64,000 nt of DNA from OLB9 sp041392785 (GTDB taxonomy: Bacteria > Bacteroidota > Bacteroidia > Chitinophagales > Saprospiraceae). The translations under genes were made by a program, and so were the position numbers. This document shows positions 43,637 through 54,289 of this stretch, piece after piece; the stretch's first letter is position 1; each line of letters starts with the position of its first letter. The stretch covers positions 124,001-188,000 of the forward strand of contig JAWKLK010000006.1 in assembly GCA_041392785.1 (NCBI GenBank), written 5' to 3'. Below the pieces are notes generated by a model, which was not told the DNA's origin, did no database searches, and saw only the letters and a list, made by a program, of their open reading frames with translations.

Positions 43637-44686
43637 CTATTCCCAAGGTCCATTTGTTGTGACATTTAATGTTTTTCCGTCTTTGTCGATTTTGTATAAA
43701 CCACCCGCACAGCCAAGCCAAACTACGCCTTTATTATCTTCCAATATATCCATTATCGAAACGGGAACATCATAATGTATGAACGCATTATTTGAGTATT
43801 TGTACACACCTTTGTTTATCGTACTGAACCATAAATCGTTTGACTTGTCTTTGTAGATAGTGTAAACATCGTTTTCACTTAGTCCGTCAATTTCTGGAAA
43901 ATGACTGAAGTGTTTGCCATCAAATTTATTTAATCCACCTTTGCCAAATCTTCTGTCTGGGTCTGGATTGTCTTTTTCTGCTACTCTTGTTCCAATCCAA
44001 ATACTCCCTTCTTTGTCTTCTAAAATGGATTGCACATTATTTGAATTTAAGCCTTCATTTGTAGTAAAGTGAACCAATGAATTTCCATCAAATTTCGTAG
44101 CACCATAGCCATCTCTACCAAACCAAATATTTCCTTTTGAATCTTCTGTGATTTCTGTGATCCAATCTTTGGTGTCTGGATTGATTTGTGTCTCTACTCT
44201 AGGGTATGGAATTTGGAAATTTTGAAATTTTGTTGCGTCAAATGTACAAACTCCTCCCCAAGTTCCAATCCAAAAATTACCTTTGCTGTCGATTAATAAA
44301 TTACTGATCATATCGCTGCAAAGTCCATCTCTTTCTGAATAATTTGTAAATGTTTTTCCGTCAAATTTTGATATTCCTGCCCCGGTACCAAACCATATAT
44401 TTCCAGTGCTATCTTCAATTATGTTTGTAATTCGGTTACTAGGTAATCCATCTTTTGTGGTTATATACGTCAATGTATATCCATCAAATTTTGCAACACC
44501 TTTTTCTAAAGTTCCAAACCAAAGACTGCCTTTCGAGTCTTGAAATGTTGCAACTACATAATCACCGATTTGTGATGCCTTGTTTTTTTCCATTGGATCA
44601 GGGACTTCAGCTAATTGTACCCTATTCCCTTTTGAATTGCATGAAATTTGCAAAATAGTGAGTAGTGATAAAAGTAAAATCTTCAT
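43637..44686 (-). CDS. Two-component-regulator-propeller (reg_prop) lipoprotein
   Basis: The 349-residue protein has a lipoprotein signal (lipobox ISC, Cys about 16) and seven repeats like STGNIWFGTGAGISKFDGKT, SKGNFWIGTWGGVCTFDATK and KEGSIWIGTRVAEKDN. These D-x-x-G-x-[IL]-W-x-G-T blades form a beta-propeller, the sensor part of hybrid two-component systems. Here no histidine kinase domain is attached, so it may be a ligand-binding lipoprotein on its own. Confidence 0.88.
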   Translation of the reverse strand: MKILLLSLLTILQISCNSKGNRVQLAEVPDPMEKNKASQIGDYVVATFQDSKGSLWFGTLEKGVAKFDGYTLTYITTKDGLPSNRITNIIEDSTGNIWFGTGAGISKFDGKTFTNYSERDGLCSDMISNLLIDSKGNFWIGTWGGVCTFDATKFQNFQIPYPRVETQINPDTKDWITEITEDSKGNIWFGRDGYGATKFDGNSLVHFTTNEGLNSNNVQSILEDKEGSIWIGTRVAEKDNPDPDRRFGKGGLNKFDGKHFSHFPEIDGLSENDVYTIYKDKSNDLWFSTINKGVYKYSNNAFIHYDVPVSIMDILEDNKGVVWLGCAGGLYKIDKDGKTLNVTTNGPWE

Positions 44687-44801
44687 TATCGATACGGTTT
44701 ATTCTACGAAGTCAAACGTTTTACGTCCTTTAACAGTCCCGATTTCTGAGTTTTCACTTTCAGAAACTCCATAAAAGTTGATACAATGTACAATGGTCAC
44801 T

Positions 44802-46040
44802 CTAAAACTGTACGTCCTTTGTCATTTCATTACCATCTCTCAATACAATGACGGATACTTTATCACCAGGTTTAAAATGTGATAAACATTTCATGTATGA
44901 CTGCATATCTATTACTTGAATGTCTCCCATTTTCACTACAATATCACCTTTTTGCATCCCAGCTAACGCGGCAGGTTTTCCATCTTTAACTCCGTCTATT
45001 TTCATACCTTTTCCATCAAAAAGATAATCAGGCATAACACCTAGAGTTACTGAAAAATTCATTCTTTCCTTTGTCTCATCTTTTGTCTTCACGAAAGGTA
45101 ACTTCGGCATATCATCTACCTTGTCTACCACATTATATATGTAATGAACAATATCTTCAACGCCTTTGTAATTGATCAAATGTGCATCATCGGAAGGCTT
45201 ATGGTAATCTCCATGTTGCCCTGTAAAAAATGCCAAGACAGGTATACCAGCATTATAAAATGATGCGTGATCTGATGGGCCCATCCCTGACTCTTCTAGT
45301 TTAAGACTTAACTTGGTTTGATTGCTGGATTCCAATGTTTTTTTCCATTCAGGTGTTGTCCCCACCCCGCTGATTGCAAGTTTCCTCTCACCATTCAATC
45401 TTCCTATCATATCCATATTGATCATACATTGGATGGCATTTGGCTCTACCTTTTTGACATAGTAATTTGAGCCCCAAAGTCCTTTTTCCTCTCCTGAAAA
45501 ACAAATGAAAATGTAGTTATATTTTTTAGAATGTTTCTTCTTCAAATTTTGAGCCAAGGATAATACACCAGCTACGCCACTAGAATTATCATCAGCACCA
45601 TTATGAATAGCAGGTTCGCCACTGTAAAGCGATCCTTCTGCGCCATACCCCAAATGGTCATAATGTCCACCTATTATGATCGATTGATCGGCCCCATTAT
45701 CAATCATTCCTATCACATTTCTACCTTCTACCTGTACGCCTATCTCAGATTCTTCCCCGTGTGGATTTAGATTCTTTTTTCGAGTGAACGTCTGAAAATA
45801 GCTACCATTGTCCCCAGCAGGTATTAAACCTATTTTTGAAAATCTTGAAGCAATGAAATCCCCAGCCAGTTTCTCACCTTTTGTACCTATCTCACGACCT
45901 TCCATTTTGTCATCCGATAATGTAATGATATCATCAGAAATAGAAGTAAAATCATACTGAAAGTCTGGAACTGCTTTTTTCTGGCATGAAACAAGTAGGA
46001 GTAAAATTGAAAATACAAATAAACAAAAGTATTGCTTCAT
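44802..46040 (-). CDS. M28-family zinc aminopeptidase lipoprotein with C-terminal PDZ domain
   Basis: The 412-residue protein has a lipoprotein signal (lipobox LVSC, Cys about 19). The M28 peptidase has the two-zinc ligands: IIGGHYDHLGYG (His and Asp), HNGADDNSSGVAG (bridging Asp), CFSGEEKGLWGSNYY (catalytic Glu), INMDMIGRLNGE and MGPSDHASFYNAGIP (His). The last ~80 residues (about 330-412, DGKPAALAGMQKGDIVVKM) are a PDZ domain that would recognise substrates. It removes N-terminal residues from peptides in the periplasm or at the surface. Confidence 0.93.
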   Translation of the reverse strand: MKQYFCLFVFSILLLLVSCQKKAVPDFQYDFTSISDDIITLSDDKMEGREIGTKGEKLAGDFIASRFSKIGLIPAGDNGSYFQTFTRKKNLNPHGEESEIGVQVEGRNVIGMIDNGADQSIIIGGHYDHLGYGAEGSLYSGEPAIHNGADDNSSGVAGVLSLAQNLKKKHSKKYNYIFICFSGEEKGLWGSNYYVKKVEPNAIQCMINMDMIGRLNGERKLAISGVGTTPEWKKTLESSNQTKLSLKLEESGMGPSDHASFYNAGIPVLAFFTGQHGDYHKPSDDAHLINYKGVEDIVHYIYNVVDKVDDMPKLPFVKTKDETKERMNFSVTLGVMPDYLFDGKGMKIDGVKDGKPAALAGMQKGDIVVKMGDIQVIDMQSYMKCLSHFKPGDKVSVIVLRDGNEMTKDVQF

Positions 46041-46144
46041 TACGATATTGATTTGGTAATAAGAAGCACAAAGATACGTATTTATTACGTTGAATATTGA
46101 ATACTTAATAACTATCTAAGTAGTAATTACAAAAAAACTATGTT

Positions 46145-46612
46145 CTATTTTGCAGCCAAATCATCTGATAGCACCTCATATTCTATATCAAAGTAGGAAG
46201 CATTTTCATCATCTTCATTCCCATACCAAAAATATCTTAAAATCAATGCATCATCTTGATACGCCACCAATTCTAACGTTATTGAATATTCTGAATTTCC
46301 TATGGTGAATTTACTTCCATTGTCCCAAACAAGTTTATAACATTCCTTGTCAAATTCCTCCGCAGTACATTTCTCATTTCTGATATAACACAATGATGAA
46401 TCAGTAAAAATCAGGATATCATCCTTTGCACATTGTGGTAATGAATTCCAATAATTCTCAGCATTTACCTCTATTTCACTTTCAATTATTCGGTGCAATT
46501 GCCACTTTTTTTCAAGAATATTTTTTTTTGCGCTATTGAAATATTCAAAAGAAACTTGGGAAATAGGAAGCCAACAAACTGAAAGAAATATTAATCCTAT
46601 GAATGTTTTCAT
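46145..46612 (-). CDS. Small secreted protein of unknown function
   Basis: The 155-residue protein has a signal peptide (about 1-19, MKTFIGLIFLSVCWLPISQV). The mature part has Cys (NSLPQCAKDDI, SLCYIRNEKCTAEEFDKECY) and acidic residues, with KWQLHRIIESEIEV near its start. It resembles the small lipocalin-like proteins of Bacteroidota, but I cannot assign it. It stands alone between the M28 gene and the next plus-strand receptor. Confidence 0.65.
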   Translation of the reverse strand: MKTFIGLIFLSVCWLPISQVSFEYFNSAKKNILEKKWQLHRIIESEIEVNAENYWNSLPQCAKDDILIFTDSSLCYIRNEKCTAEEFDKECYKLVWDNGSKFTIGNSEYSITLELVAYQDDALILRYFWYGNEDDENASYFDIEYEVLSDDLAAK

Positions 46613-46764
46613 TGTTTACGTCTTTGGTATCTTCCTTAAATCAAGTTGACAACCAAATTTGTTCCCTAAATATAGAAATAAATTAAGAAAATAATAACAA
46701 TTATCATGATAAAAATGAAAACATTACCGAAATTAGATTGTCAATGATGCATCAATAATGTAAG

Positions 46765-49536
46765 ATGTCAAAATATTCAATCGTTCCAATTTTACTTTTG
46801 TCTGTACTCAGTCTTTTTGGCCAAAAAGCTGAAATCACTGGCACCATACTCGATGCAGAGACGTCACAACCTCTCATCGGAGCTGTCATCATGCTGGTTC
46901 AAGAAAAAGACTCAATCATGGTGTCATATGGTGTCTCAGACTCAGATGGAAAATTCATAATTTCAGATTTAAAAAAAGGAGATTATAATGTGCAGATTAC
47001 CTACGTTGGTTATGCCATGATCCAAAAAAACCTACAAATTGAAGATCCTAAAAAAGATATTTCTCTTGGAAATATTTTATTATTTCAGGAAGGAAAACTC
47101 TTAGACCAAGTCACCATTTCAGCAGAGTACATTCCTATCAAAATCACAAAGGATACCATGGAATTTAATGCAGATGCTTTCAAAACTCAGCCTAATGCAG
47201 TGGTGGAAGACCTCTTGAAGAAACTTCCAGGCGTAGAAGTGGGTTCTGATGGTGCTATCACTGTGAAAGGTGAAGAAGTAAAAGCGATAACAGTTGATGG
47301 CAAAGATTTCTTCGGTAAAGACCCTAAACTTGCTACAAAAAACCTTCCTGCTGATGCTGTAAAAAAAGTCCAGATCTTTGAGAAAAAATCAAAATCAGCT
47401 GAGTTTACTGGTATAAATGATGGGTTGGATGAAATGACCATCAATCTTGAATTGAAAGAAGGGAGAAAAAATGGATATTTTGGAAATATCATGGCAGGTA
47501 TTGGTACAGATGATAGATATGAATCAAAAGCAATTGTAAACAAATTTGGTGAAAAGACTCAAATCTCACTATTAGGTGGACTAAATAATATTAACAATAG
47601 TGGGATAAATGTCAATGATTATGTGAGTTTGACATCATCAGGTAGTGGAGGAAACAGACGCGTTCGGATTAGCTCTTCTTCCAATCTTCCTCTATCATTT
47701 GGTCCTGATAATAATGGTGAAATAAAAAGTGGCATCGCAGGGCTGAATCTGAATTATCAACTTAACCCAAATAATAAAATCAATGTTAGTTATTTTTATG
47801 CAAATTCAAACTCAATTATCTTAGAAAACTCTTCCACTAACCAATTCCAACAAGAAGTTTCCATTATTAATAATAAAAACTCAATAATTGATAATGAAGT
47901 AAATACGCATAACTTAAATATAAAATATGAGACTAAATTAGATTCATTTTCTGAGTTAACAGTGGCTGGTAGTGGGAATATAAACTTACATAACAAAATT
48001 TCCACATCATCTGATTCTACTATTGCGAATACTCTACTTAGAAATACTTCTAAGCAAGATTATACCGCTAATACTGATAAAATAAATATTAGCACATCCC
48101 TGAATTATCGTAAAAAATTCAGAAAACAAGGGCGCAACTTTACCATTGACGGTGCATTCAGTAATTCTACTTCTGATATAACCAATGATGTTTTGAATTT
48201 TGTCTATGATCAAAATGCAGTACTTTCGCAAGAAGCTTCAGCACTCCAATATCAAACAAACTATGATACTGTAAATTATTATAATTTTGGAGGAACCTTT
48301 ACAGAGCCTATTTCTAATAGCATTTATTACACATTCAATACATCATTTCGAAATAATAGGAACGATTTATTAAAAGATTTTTATGACATTGACTTCAATG
48401 ACATGTCCATTCGAGAGCTCAATGATCAATTAAGCCAAAGTCTAGACAATCGTTTCACGTATTTCATAGGAGGATCCTCTATACGTATTCAAAAAGCGGC
48501 CTATATTGCAAGTATTGGTGGTGATTATCAATACTCTACACTAAAAAGTGTACCTTCAAATTCATTTGCTTTGGTAAATAAAACATTCCAATATTTCCTT
48601 CCTAGAGCAAACTTCAGATTTGAAAACATCAATGTGAGAATGGAATACAGTACCGCAGTCAGAGAGCCATCCATCGACCAATTACAACCTGTCATAGACA
48701 ATTCTGATCCGTTGAGCATTTATATTGGTAACCCATCATTATTACCTGAATACAGACATGCATTGCGTATAAATTTCAACAAATTTAATCAGTTCAATTT
48801 CAGAGGTTTTTTCGCAAATATTAGATTGGGGTATAATAAAAATCGAATAACAACAACGACCACAATTGACGAAAACTTTATAAAAACAAGGACTCCTTTC
48901 AATACAAAAGAGGAAAAAACTGCATCAGCCAATGTAACTTATGTAAGTCCTATCAACCCAGTGAAAGCAAAAATTCGTTTTAACGTCAACTCTTCACTAA
49001 CAAATGGTATCAACTTTGTGGATGGTATAGAGTTAAAAAATAATAGATGGAGTAATGGATTTAGCTTTTTATTAGAAAATAAATTGAAGGAAAAAATGGA
49101 TATTTCTATTGGAACTAGATGGGCTTTTTCTAGTAATCTGTATACAAATAATGAAAATCTCAATACATCATTCATTAACAATAGCTATGAAGCATCAGCA
49201 GCTTTCTATCTACCAAAAGGATGGACTTTTTCATCCAAGTACGAATGGTTTCAATATAATGGTAAAGATTTCGATGGTGTAGATGATATACATCTTTGGG
49301 AGGCGACCATCAATAAAAGATTATTTAATGATAGAATTACAGTCGGTATTAGGGCATTTGATATCCTAAATCAAAATCAAGGAATTCAGCGTACCGCTTC
49401 AGAAACCTACATTTCTGAAGTAGTTACGAATACCATAGGAAGATTTTTCATATTAAATGTCACCTATCAACTTTCAAAACTTGGGACTGGACAAAGCACA
49501 GGGCCCCAACATATCCACGTAGAACGACGACAATAG
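46765..49536 (+). CDS. Outer-membrane beta-barrel receptor with carboxypeptidase-regulatory domain
   Basis: The 923-residue protein has a signal peptide (about 1-18), then a carboxypeptidase-regulatory domain (ITGTILDAETSQPLIGAVI) to about residue 105. A short plug-like region (LLKKLPGVEVGSDGAITVKG, VKAITVDGKDFFGKDPKL) precedes a barrel with KNNRWSNGFSFLLENKLKEK and a C-terminal strand. This is the outer_membrane_beta-barrel family related to TonB receptors, which lack a canonical plug. Import or signalling partners are not adjacent. Confidence 0.88.
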   Translation: MSKYSIVPILLLSVLSLFGQKAEITGTILDAETSQPLIGAVIMLVQEKDSIMVSYGVSDSDGKFIISDLKKGDYNVQITYVGYAMIQKNLQIEDPKKDISLGNILLFQEGKLLDQVTISAEYIPIKITKDTMEFNADAFKTQPNAVVEDLLKKLPGVEVGSDGAITVKGEEVKAITVDGKDFFGKDPKLATKNLPADAVKKVQIFEKKSKSAEFTGINDGLDEMTINLELKEGRKNGYFGNIMAGIGTDDRYESKAIVNKFGEKTQISLLGGLNNINNSGINVNDYVSLTSSGSGGNRRVRISSSSNLPLSFGPDNNGEIKSGIAGLNLNYQLNPNNKINVSYFYANSNSIILENSSTNQFQQEVSIINNKNSIIDNEVNTHNLNIKYETKLDSFSELTVAGSGNINLHNKISTSSDSTIANTLLRNTSKQDYTANTDKINISTSLNYRKKFRKQGRNFTIDGAFSNSTSDITNDVLNFVYDQNAVLSQEASALQYQTNYDTVNYYNFGGTFTEPISNSIYYTFNTSFRNNRNDLLKDFYDIDFNDMSIRELNDQLSQSLDNRFTYFIGGSSIRIQKAAYIASIGGDYQYSTLKSVPSNSFALVNKTFQYFLPRANFRFENINVRMEYSTAVREPSIDQLQPVIDNSDPLSIYIGNPSLLPEYRHALRINFNKFNQFNFRGFFANIRLGYNKNRITTTTTIDENFIKTRTPFNTKEEKTASANVTYVSPINPVKAKIRFNVNSSLTNGINFVDGIELKNNRWSNGFSFLLENKLKEKMDISIGTRWAFSSNLYTNNENLNTSFINNSYEASAAFYLPKGWTFSSKYEWFQYNGKDFDGVDDIHLWEATINKRLFNDRITVGIRAFDILNQNQGIQRTASETYISEVVTNTIGRFFILNVTYQLSKLGTGQSTGPQHIHVERRQ

Positions 49537-49540
49537 TGCA

Positions 49541-52048
49541 TCATTTAACCTTTACAAAAGGCTTCGCATCATTTCCTACCTTGCAATAATGAACACCTTG
49601 TTGTAGACCATCAACCATAACAGTAAGCTCCGTGGCATTCAATGGTATAGATTGCAATAATTGTCCATGATGTGAATATATCTGCACGATTTGTCCTAAT
49701 AGGTTTTCATTTGCTGACAATTGTATTGATGTTGTGACAACATTTGGCCTTAAGAAAAATTTCCCTTTGGCATTCACATTTGAATCATCTTTTGTCCCTA
49801 CTGGAAACACTTGACTCATATTTAATGTATAAATTCCTCGCCCAAATGTACCTGCTAACAAGATACCTTGTTTACTATCAAATACTATGTCATATACAGC
49901 AACATTTGGAAAATTGCTACCAAGCTTTTGCCAGGTATTTTTACCACCTATCATCCAATATATTCCACTATTAGTACCTACTACAGTAATGTTCAAAAGT
50001 AGGTCATGGTCGGGATAAGTAAACTGCTCCACAGTATTAATAGGAGTTAACGGCAAATTGTACTGCAAAGATTTCCAATTTAATCCTTTATCTGTTGATA
50101 CATAAATATAAGGATTGTTATCGGCATCTTTATAGCTAGAGAATGTAACCACAATATCCTCATTTGATGAAATATGCACATCAGAAACATACTTATTTGG
50201 TAAATTACTTATCCTATCCCAAGTATCTCCAGCATTGGAAGACATCCACACAAGCCCATCACTGGTTCCAGCCACTATCAGATCATTGTATGTATCGATG
50301 GCAGATATATCATGTCTAAAAAAATCAGATGTGGGATCTGTTAAAGTATCACTTATAACTTCCCATTGAACATCCGTTCCTGTAGAGTTTCGATAAATTT
50401 TGTTTGTACCTGTGTAAAGTACATTTGGATCTTTGTTACTCATCACCAATGGTGCATCCCAATTTGTAGGGTCCGTAGGTTCAATACCAAATGTGGCATC
50501 ATTAAAAAACTGTCCTTGATCCTTGCTCACATAAATACCACCATTTTGGGTCATTACATATGAAATGTTTGGATCTGTTGGATCAAAAACAGGTTGAAAA
50601 CCATCCCCACCAAATACTCTTTCCCAAAAGAAAATATTTGAATGATTGCCGGATGTGGTACCATTATCTTGTGCTCCACCAAAATAACTATCAGGCGAAT
50701 GAGGATTAAAAGCAACTCTATAAAATTGGGTTGTTGGGATGTTCTCAATATCCTCCCAAAATTCCGCATTTACATTTCTTTTATAAGCTCCTCCATCCGT
50801 GCAAAGATAAATGTCATCACCATAAAAGGTAAAATCATGCTTATCCGCATGTACATCATAAAAGTACCACGGTGGGCAAGCAAGCTCCCAATTTACTCCT
50901 CCGTTCTTTGTCCTATACAAATCTACAGCAAGAACAAAAACATCATTCGGGTCATTTGGATTTATCTTTATCCCAGTAAAATACCATCCAAAACCAGAAT
51001 ACCAATTTGGGTCAAAATCTTCAGAAGCCTCTACTATATTCACCCAAGATTCTCCTCTATCTTCAGTTTTATAAATTCCCTTAATATTATAATCTTCGCC
51101 ACTTGCTATGATAGCATATAAAATATTGGGATTGCTTTTTGAAATATCTATCCCTACTCTACTATTTGCGGTCATTGGTAGTCCTCCTTCTAATCTCTTC
51201 CAATTCTGCCCACCATCAGTAGATTTAAAAACTCCTCCATCAGGACCGCTGACTAGTGATCTTTTATTATTTCGAATTCGATTCCATGTAGAAACATAGA
51301 TTGTATTGGTCTGTTCGGGGTCTATCACTACATTACTCACTCCGGTAGAATCATTGATAAAAAGTGATTGTTGCCAAGTTATTCCACCATCAATAGACTT
51401 ATATAATCCTCTATTTTTGTCCTTGAAAAAAGGAATTCCCATAGTTCCCACATATAGTACTTTAGAATTTTTTGGATCCACTGCTATGTCTGAGATTATT
51501 CTTGTCTCTTGTAAACCAATGTTTTGCCATGTTTTTCCACCGTCTTGACTCTTATACAGACCATTACCTACGAATGGATATCCTGAAACATTAGGGTCTC
51601 CAGTGCCTACATAAATAATATTTGGGTTTTGGGTATCAATGGTGATTTTACCAATGCTCAATGTAGCTTGTGCATCAAAAATGGGTTCCCAAGAAATTCC
51701 TGCATCTTCAGTCTTGAACACACCTCCTTCAGAAAAACCCAGATACATAATGTTTGCGTTGTTAGGGTGAATCGCTATTGTGTTTGCTCTGGCTCCTATA
51801 TTACCAGGCCCTTCAAGCCGCCATTCTACACTGTTTCTTGCAGAAGATTGAGGTAATGCACTCAAGTCCTCAATGGATTGCATATAAGAATTCCAATTAA
51901 AATAGCCTGTTGATGTATGGAATTTACTTACAAAATAATCTTCTATCGGACCAAACTTATATTCCGGCTCACTTTTTCTATTTTGACAGCTTTCTATTCC
52001 AAACCACAAGGTCGATAACAAAATAAATACATAACATACTTTTCCCAT
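49541..52048 (-). CDS. BNR/sortilin-like beta-propeller exoprotein, possible T9SS tail
   Basis: The 835-residue protein has a lipoprotein-like signal (IESCQ, Cys about 20). Its body is a run of Asp-box/BNR repeats (GVFKTEDAGISWEPIF, GLYKSQDGGKTWQNIG, GVFKSTDGGQNWKRLE, GIYKTEDRGESWVNI), the ten-blade VPS10/sortilin-type propeller. The C-terminal ~80 residues (FFLRPNVVTTSIQLSANENL to PFVKVK) look like a type A T9SS sorting domain. It could bind glycans or peptides at the surface. Both a lipid anchor and T9SS export are suggested, which is unusual. Confidence 0.8.
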   Translation of the reverse strand: MGKVCYVFILLSTLWFGIESCQNRKSEPEYKFGPIEDYFVSKFHTSTGYFNWNSYMQSIEDLSALPQSSARNSVEWRLEGPGNIGARANTIAIHPNNANIMYLGFSEGGVFKTEDAGISWEPIFDAQATLSIGKITIDTQNPNIIYVGTGDPNVSGYPFVGNGLYKSQDGGKTWQNIGLQETRIISDIAVDPKNSKVLYVGTMGIPFFKDKNRGLYKSIDGGITWQQSLFINDSTGVSNVVIDPEQTNTIYVSTWNRIRNNKRSLVSGPDGGVFKSTDGGQNWKRLEGGLPMTANSRVGIDISKSNPNILYAIIASGEDYNIKGIYKTEDRGESWVNIVEASEDFDPNWYSGFGWYFTGIKINPNDPNDVFVLAVDLYRTKNGGVNWELACPPWYFYDVHADKHDFTFYGDDIYLCTDGGAYKRNVNAEFWEDIENIPTTQFYRVAFNPHSPDSYFGGAQDNGTTSGNHSNIFFWERVFGGDGFQPVFDPTDPNISYVMTQNGGIYVSKDQGQFFNDATFGIEPTDPTNWDAPLVMSNKDPNVLYTGTNKIYRNSTGTDVQWEVISDTLTDPTSDFFRHDISAIDTYNDLIVAGTSDGLVWMSSNAGDTWDRISNLPNKYVSDVHISSNEDIVVTFSSYKDADNNPYIYVSTDKGLNWKSLQYNLPLTPINTVEQFTYPDHDLLLNITVVGTNSGIYWMIGGKNTWQKLGSNFPNVAVYDIVFDSKQGILLAGTFGRGIYTLNMSQVFPVGTKDDSNVNAKGKFFLRPNVVTTSIQLSANENLLGQIVQIYSHHGQLLQSIPLNATELTVMVDGLQQGVHYCKVGNDAKPFVKVK

Positions 52049-52069
52049 AACATTGATATTTATAAAATC

Positions 52070-52104
52070 AAAGGCGTAAATTTAAATCATAAATCTACGC
52101 CTTT
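52070..52104 (-). terminator. Terminator of the M16 peptidase operon
   Basis: A 14-bp stem with one mismatch (52070-52083 with 52091-52104, 7-nt loop) is followed on the minus strand by TTTGATTTTAT. It lies 28 bp after the stop of the second M16 gene and before the BNR gene. Confidence 0.7.
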
Positions 52105-52131
52105 AATTAGAATTTTTTATGATAGTAAAAT

Positions 52132-54261
52132 TTATTCTACTTTGAATGTGTCGTCGGAAATAACTTTATTCAGTTCCAAAGATTCGACATTAAAAATCAA
52201 GGGTTCTGGCGCTACACCAACAGTTGTGATACTATGAGGAAAATAAACGCCATTGACTTCCTTATAATTTGAATAATCAGTAGAAATACTTTTGGAGTCG
52301 GTATCTTTTCCAATAATATTGACAGATCTCAATAATCTACCCGTTTTGACATCATAATATTCAAACGTGACATCCCCATCTGAATTTTCTATTTTAACCT
52401 TATATGCATCTCGAGATTGTACTTTTTCAAGACCCATTAATGACAACTTGAAATTATCATTAAGGTAATTCAATTGAGAAAAAACAAAAGATTGATTTTT
52501 TAAATTCTTCAATTCCTTTTCCTCCGTAACCATTTGTTTATTGCCCATAGCCACATTCATACCCTTTTTTCCATCGAACACTTGTTTTTGCAATATCATT
52601 CCCATAGCTTCTAAGCTCATCAAATACTGGCCTTTTGAAGTTTGTATTTGCCGCAATTTTCCAGGTTGGCCCATGATTTCTGCGACTAATGTAGTAGTGA
52701 TATTTTGAACTTGATTCATTTTATCAAGACCTCCAATACTTTCAAAATACATATTCAAAATAGTCTGCGGATTCATTCCCTCAGGAATCACAAATTCAGG
52801 CTGCTCTAGTTTTTCACCAAAAGGACTATAATAATCAATGACACCATCCGAATCAAAAGGAAGCAATTTTTCAGCCACTTCACTTTCATTTCCCACTACA
52901 ATGATGTTTGCTTTATCAGGATGTACATATTTCTTTGCCATTTGAAGAACATCATCTGCGGTCACGGCTTCCAATGTCTTCAAATAATTGTCATAATAAT
53001 CTTTAGGCAAATTATATCTATACACGTTTAGTGCAAAATTAGCAATGGTTTGAGGCGATTCTAATGACCTGGCAAAAGAACCACTCATGCTATTTTTAAT
53101 CAATGATAATTCCTTAGGTTCTACTTGCTCAGATGTAATTCGCTTCATCTCATGTAAGAACTGTACTACGGCACTATCTGTCACCGCATTTCTTACACTA
53201 GCAAATGCATTGAAATTACCAATGATTTTATCACTAGCAAGATTACAACGTGCACCATACGTATAGGCGTGTTTTTCTCTTAAATTCTGCATCAGTCTAC
53301 CACTAAAACTGCTTCCTCCCAATATACTGCTCATCACACTGGCTTTTATCGCATCAGGGTTACCGGGTCTGAAATCCACAGGATAAGAGACGTTGATAAC
53401 TGATTGTACAGCGCCATCTTTATTAGCAAAATGTACATTTGAACCTGTAGGCAATGAAGGATTATTATAACTTACAACTGGCACATCACCTCGTTTCCAT
53501 TGAGAAAAATAACTATTTACTTGATTGCGCGCTTCATCTAGAGTGATATCACCTACCACTACCAGATATGCATTATTGGGCTTGAAATATGTGTCATAAT
53601 ACTTCTTACAATCATCTGCACCGAACTTACGCAACGTTTCTTCTGTTTGTATTTCTCCATATGGATGTTTACTGGTATAATTGACTACATGTCTCACATT
53701 GGAAGCAATAGATTCGGGATTTGATTTGCTCGCTGCTAATCCCGAAACCGCACGTTTACGCATTTTGTCTAATTCATCTTCAGGAAAAGAAGGATTATAT
53801 AAAACATCAGTAAAAACATCTAGCAATTTAGTTGAGTGCTTTTTTAGGGATGATGCATAGATACCACTAGATGAAGTATTTAATGAACCTCCAATAAAAT
53901 CTACAGCATTGTCAATGTCAGCTTTGGTTCTAGATTTTGTGCCTTTAGATAATAAGTCTCCAGCGAATTCAATATAACCTATTTTATCACCTTCACTGAT
54001 CGGATCATTATTTAAAGATAATTGATAAGACACCCTAGGTAACTTATGATTTTCCACCACAATCACTTTTAGACCATTATCCAAATCAAAACTATGGTAA
54101 GATCCAAGTGACACTGGACGAGGTGCAGAAGCAGAAGGTGGCTGAGCCCTCCATGTTGCAGGTGTCTTACCCACATTAGTCACTGCGTCATTTACTTTTT
54201 TGTTACAACGAACTAGAAAAAATGATATTCCTAATAATAAAAATATATGAACTACTTTCAT
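52132..54261 (-). CDS. M16-family peptidase subunit lacking the zinc motif
   Basis: The 709-residue protein has an N-terminal signal or lipobox-like start (FFLVRCN, Cys about 19) and the two-domain M16 fold. Where the partner has HFFEHLLFEGTEN, this one has IEFAGDLLSKGTKSRTKADI, so the HxxEH zinc site is missing and it should be non-catalytic. The second half adds about 200 residues (ALEAMGMILQKQVFD and FEYYDVKTGRLLRSV) of an LolA-like fold. The partner gene lies 28 bp upstream. Paired active and inactive M16 chains act together as in the mitochondrial processing peptidase. Confidence 0.9.
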   Translation of the reverse strand: MKVVHIFLLLGISFFLVRCNKKVNDAVTNVGKTPATWRAQPPSASAPRPVSLGSYHSFDLDNGLKVIVVENHKLPRVSYQLSLNNDPISEGDKIGYIEFAGDLLSKGTKSRTKADIDNAVDFIGGSLNTSSSGIYASSLKKHSTKLLDVFTDVLYNPSFPEDELDKMRKRAVSGLAASKSNPESIASNVRHVVNYTSKHPYGEIQTEETLRKFGADDCKKYYDTYFKPNNAYLVVVGDITLDEARNQVNSYFSQWKRGDVPVVSYNNPSLPTGSNVHFANKDGAVQSVINVSYPVDFRPGNPDAIKASVMSSILGGSSFSGRLMQNLREKHAYTYGARCNLASDKIIGNFNAFASVRNAVTDSAVVQFLHEMKRITSEQVEPKELSLIKNSMSGSFARSLESPQTIANFALNVYRYNLPKDYYDNYLKTLEAVTADDVLQMAKKYVHPDKANIIVVGNESEVAEKLLPFDSDGVIDYYSPFGEKLEQPEFVIPEGMNPQTILNMYFESIGGLDKMNQVQNITTTLVAEIMGQPGKLRQIQTSKGQYLMSLEAMGMILQKQVFDGKKGMNVAMGNKQMVTEEKELKNLKNQSFVFSQLNYLNDNFKLSLMGLEKVQSRDAYKVKIENSDGDVTFEYYDVKTGRLLRSVNIIGKDTDSKSISTDYSNYKEVNGVYFPHSITTVGVAPEPLIFNVESLELNKVISDDTFKVE

Positions 54262-54289
54262 TTTAATAAAATTAATATTCCACCTGTTA

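Noticed and set aside
44748..44772. 7-bp inverted repeat upstream of the reg_prop gene
   Set aside because: Too short and without a T run or repeat elsewhere; probably chance.
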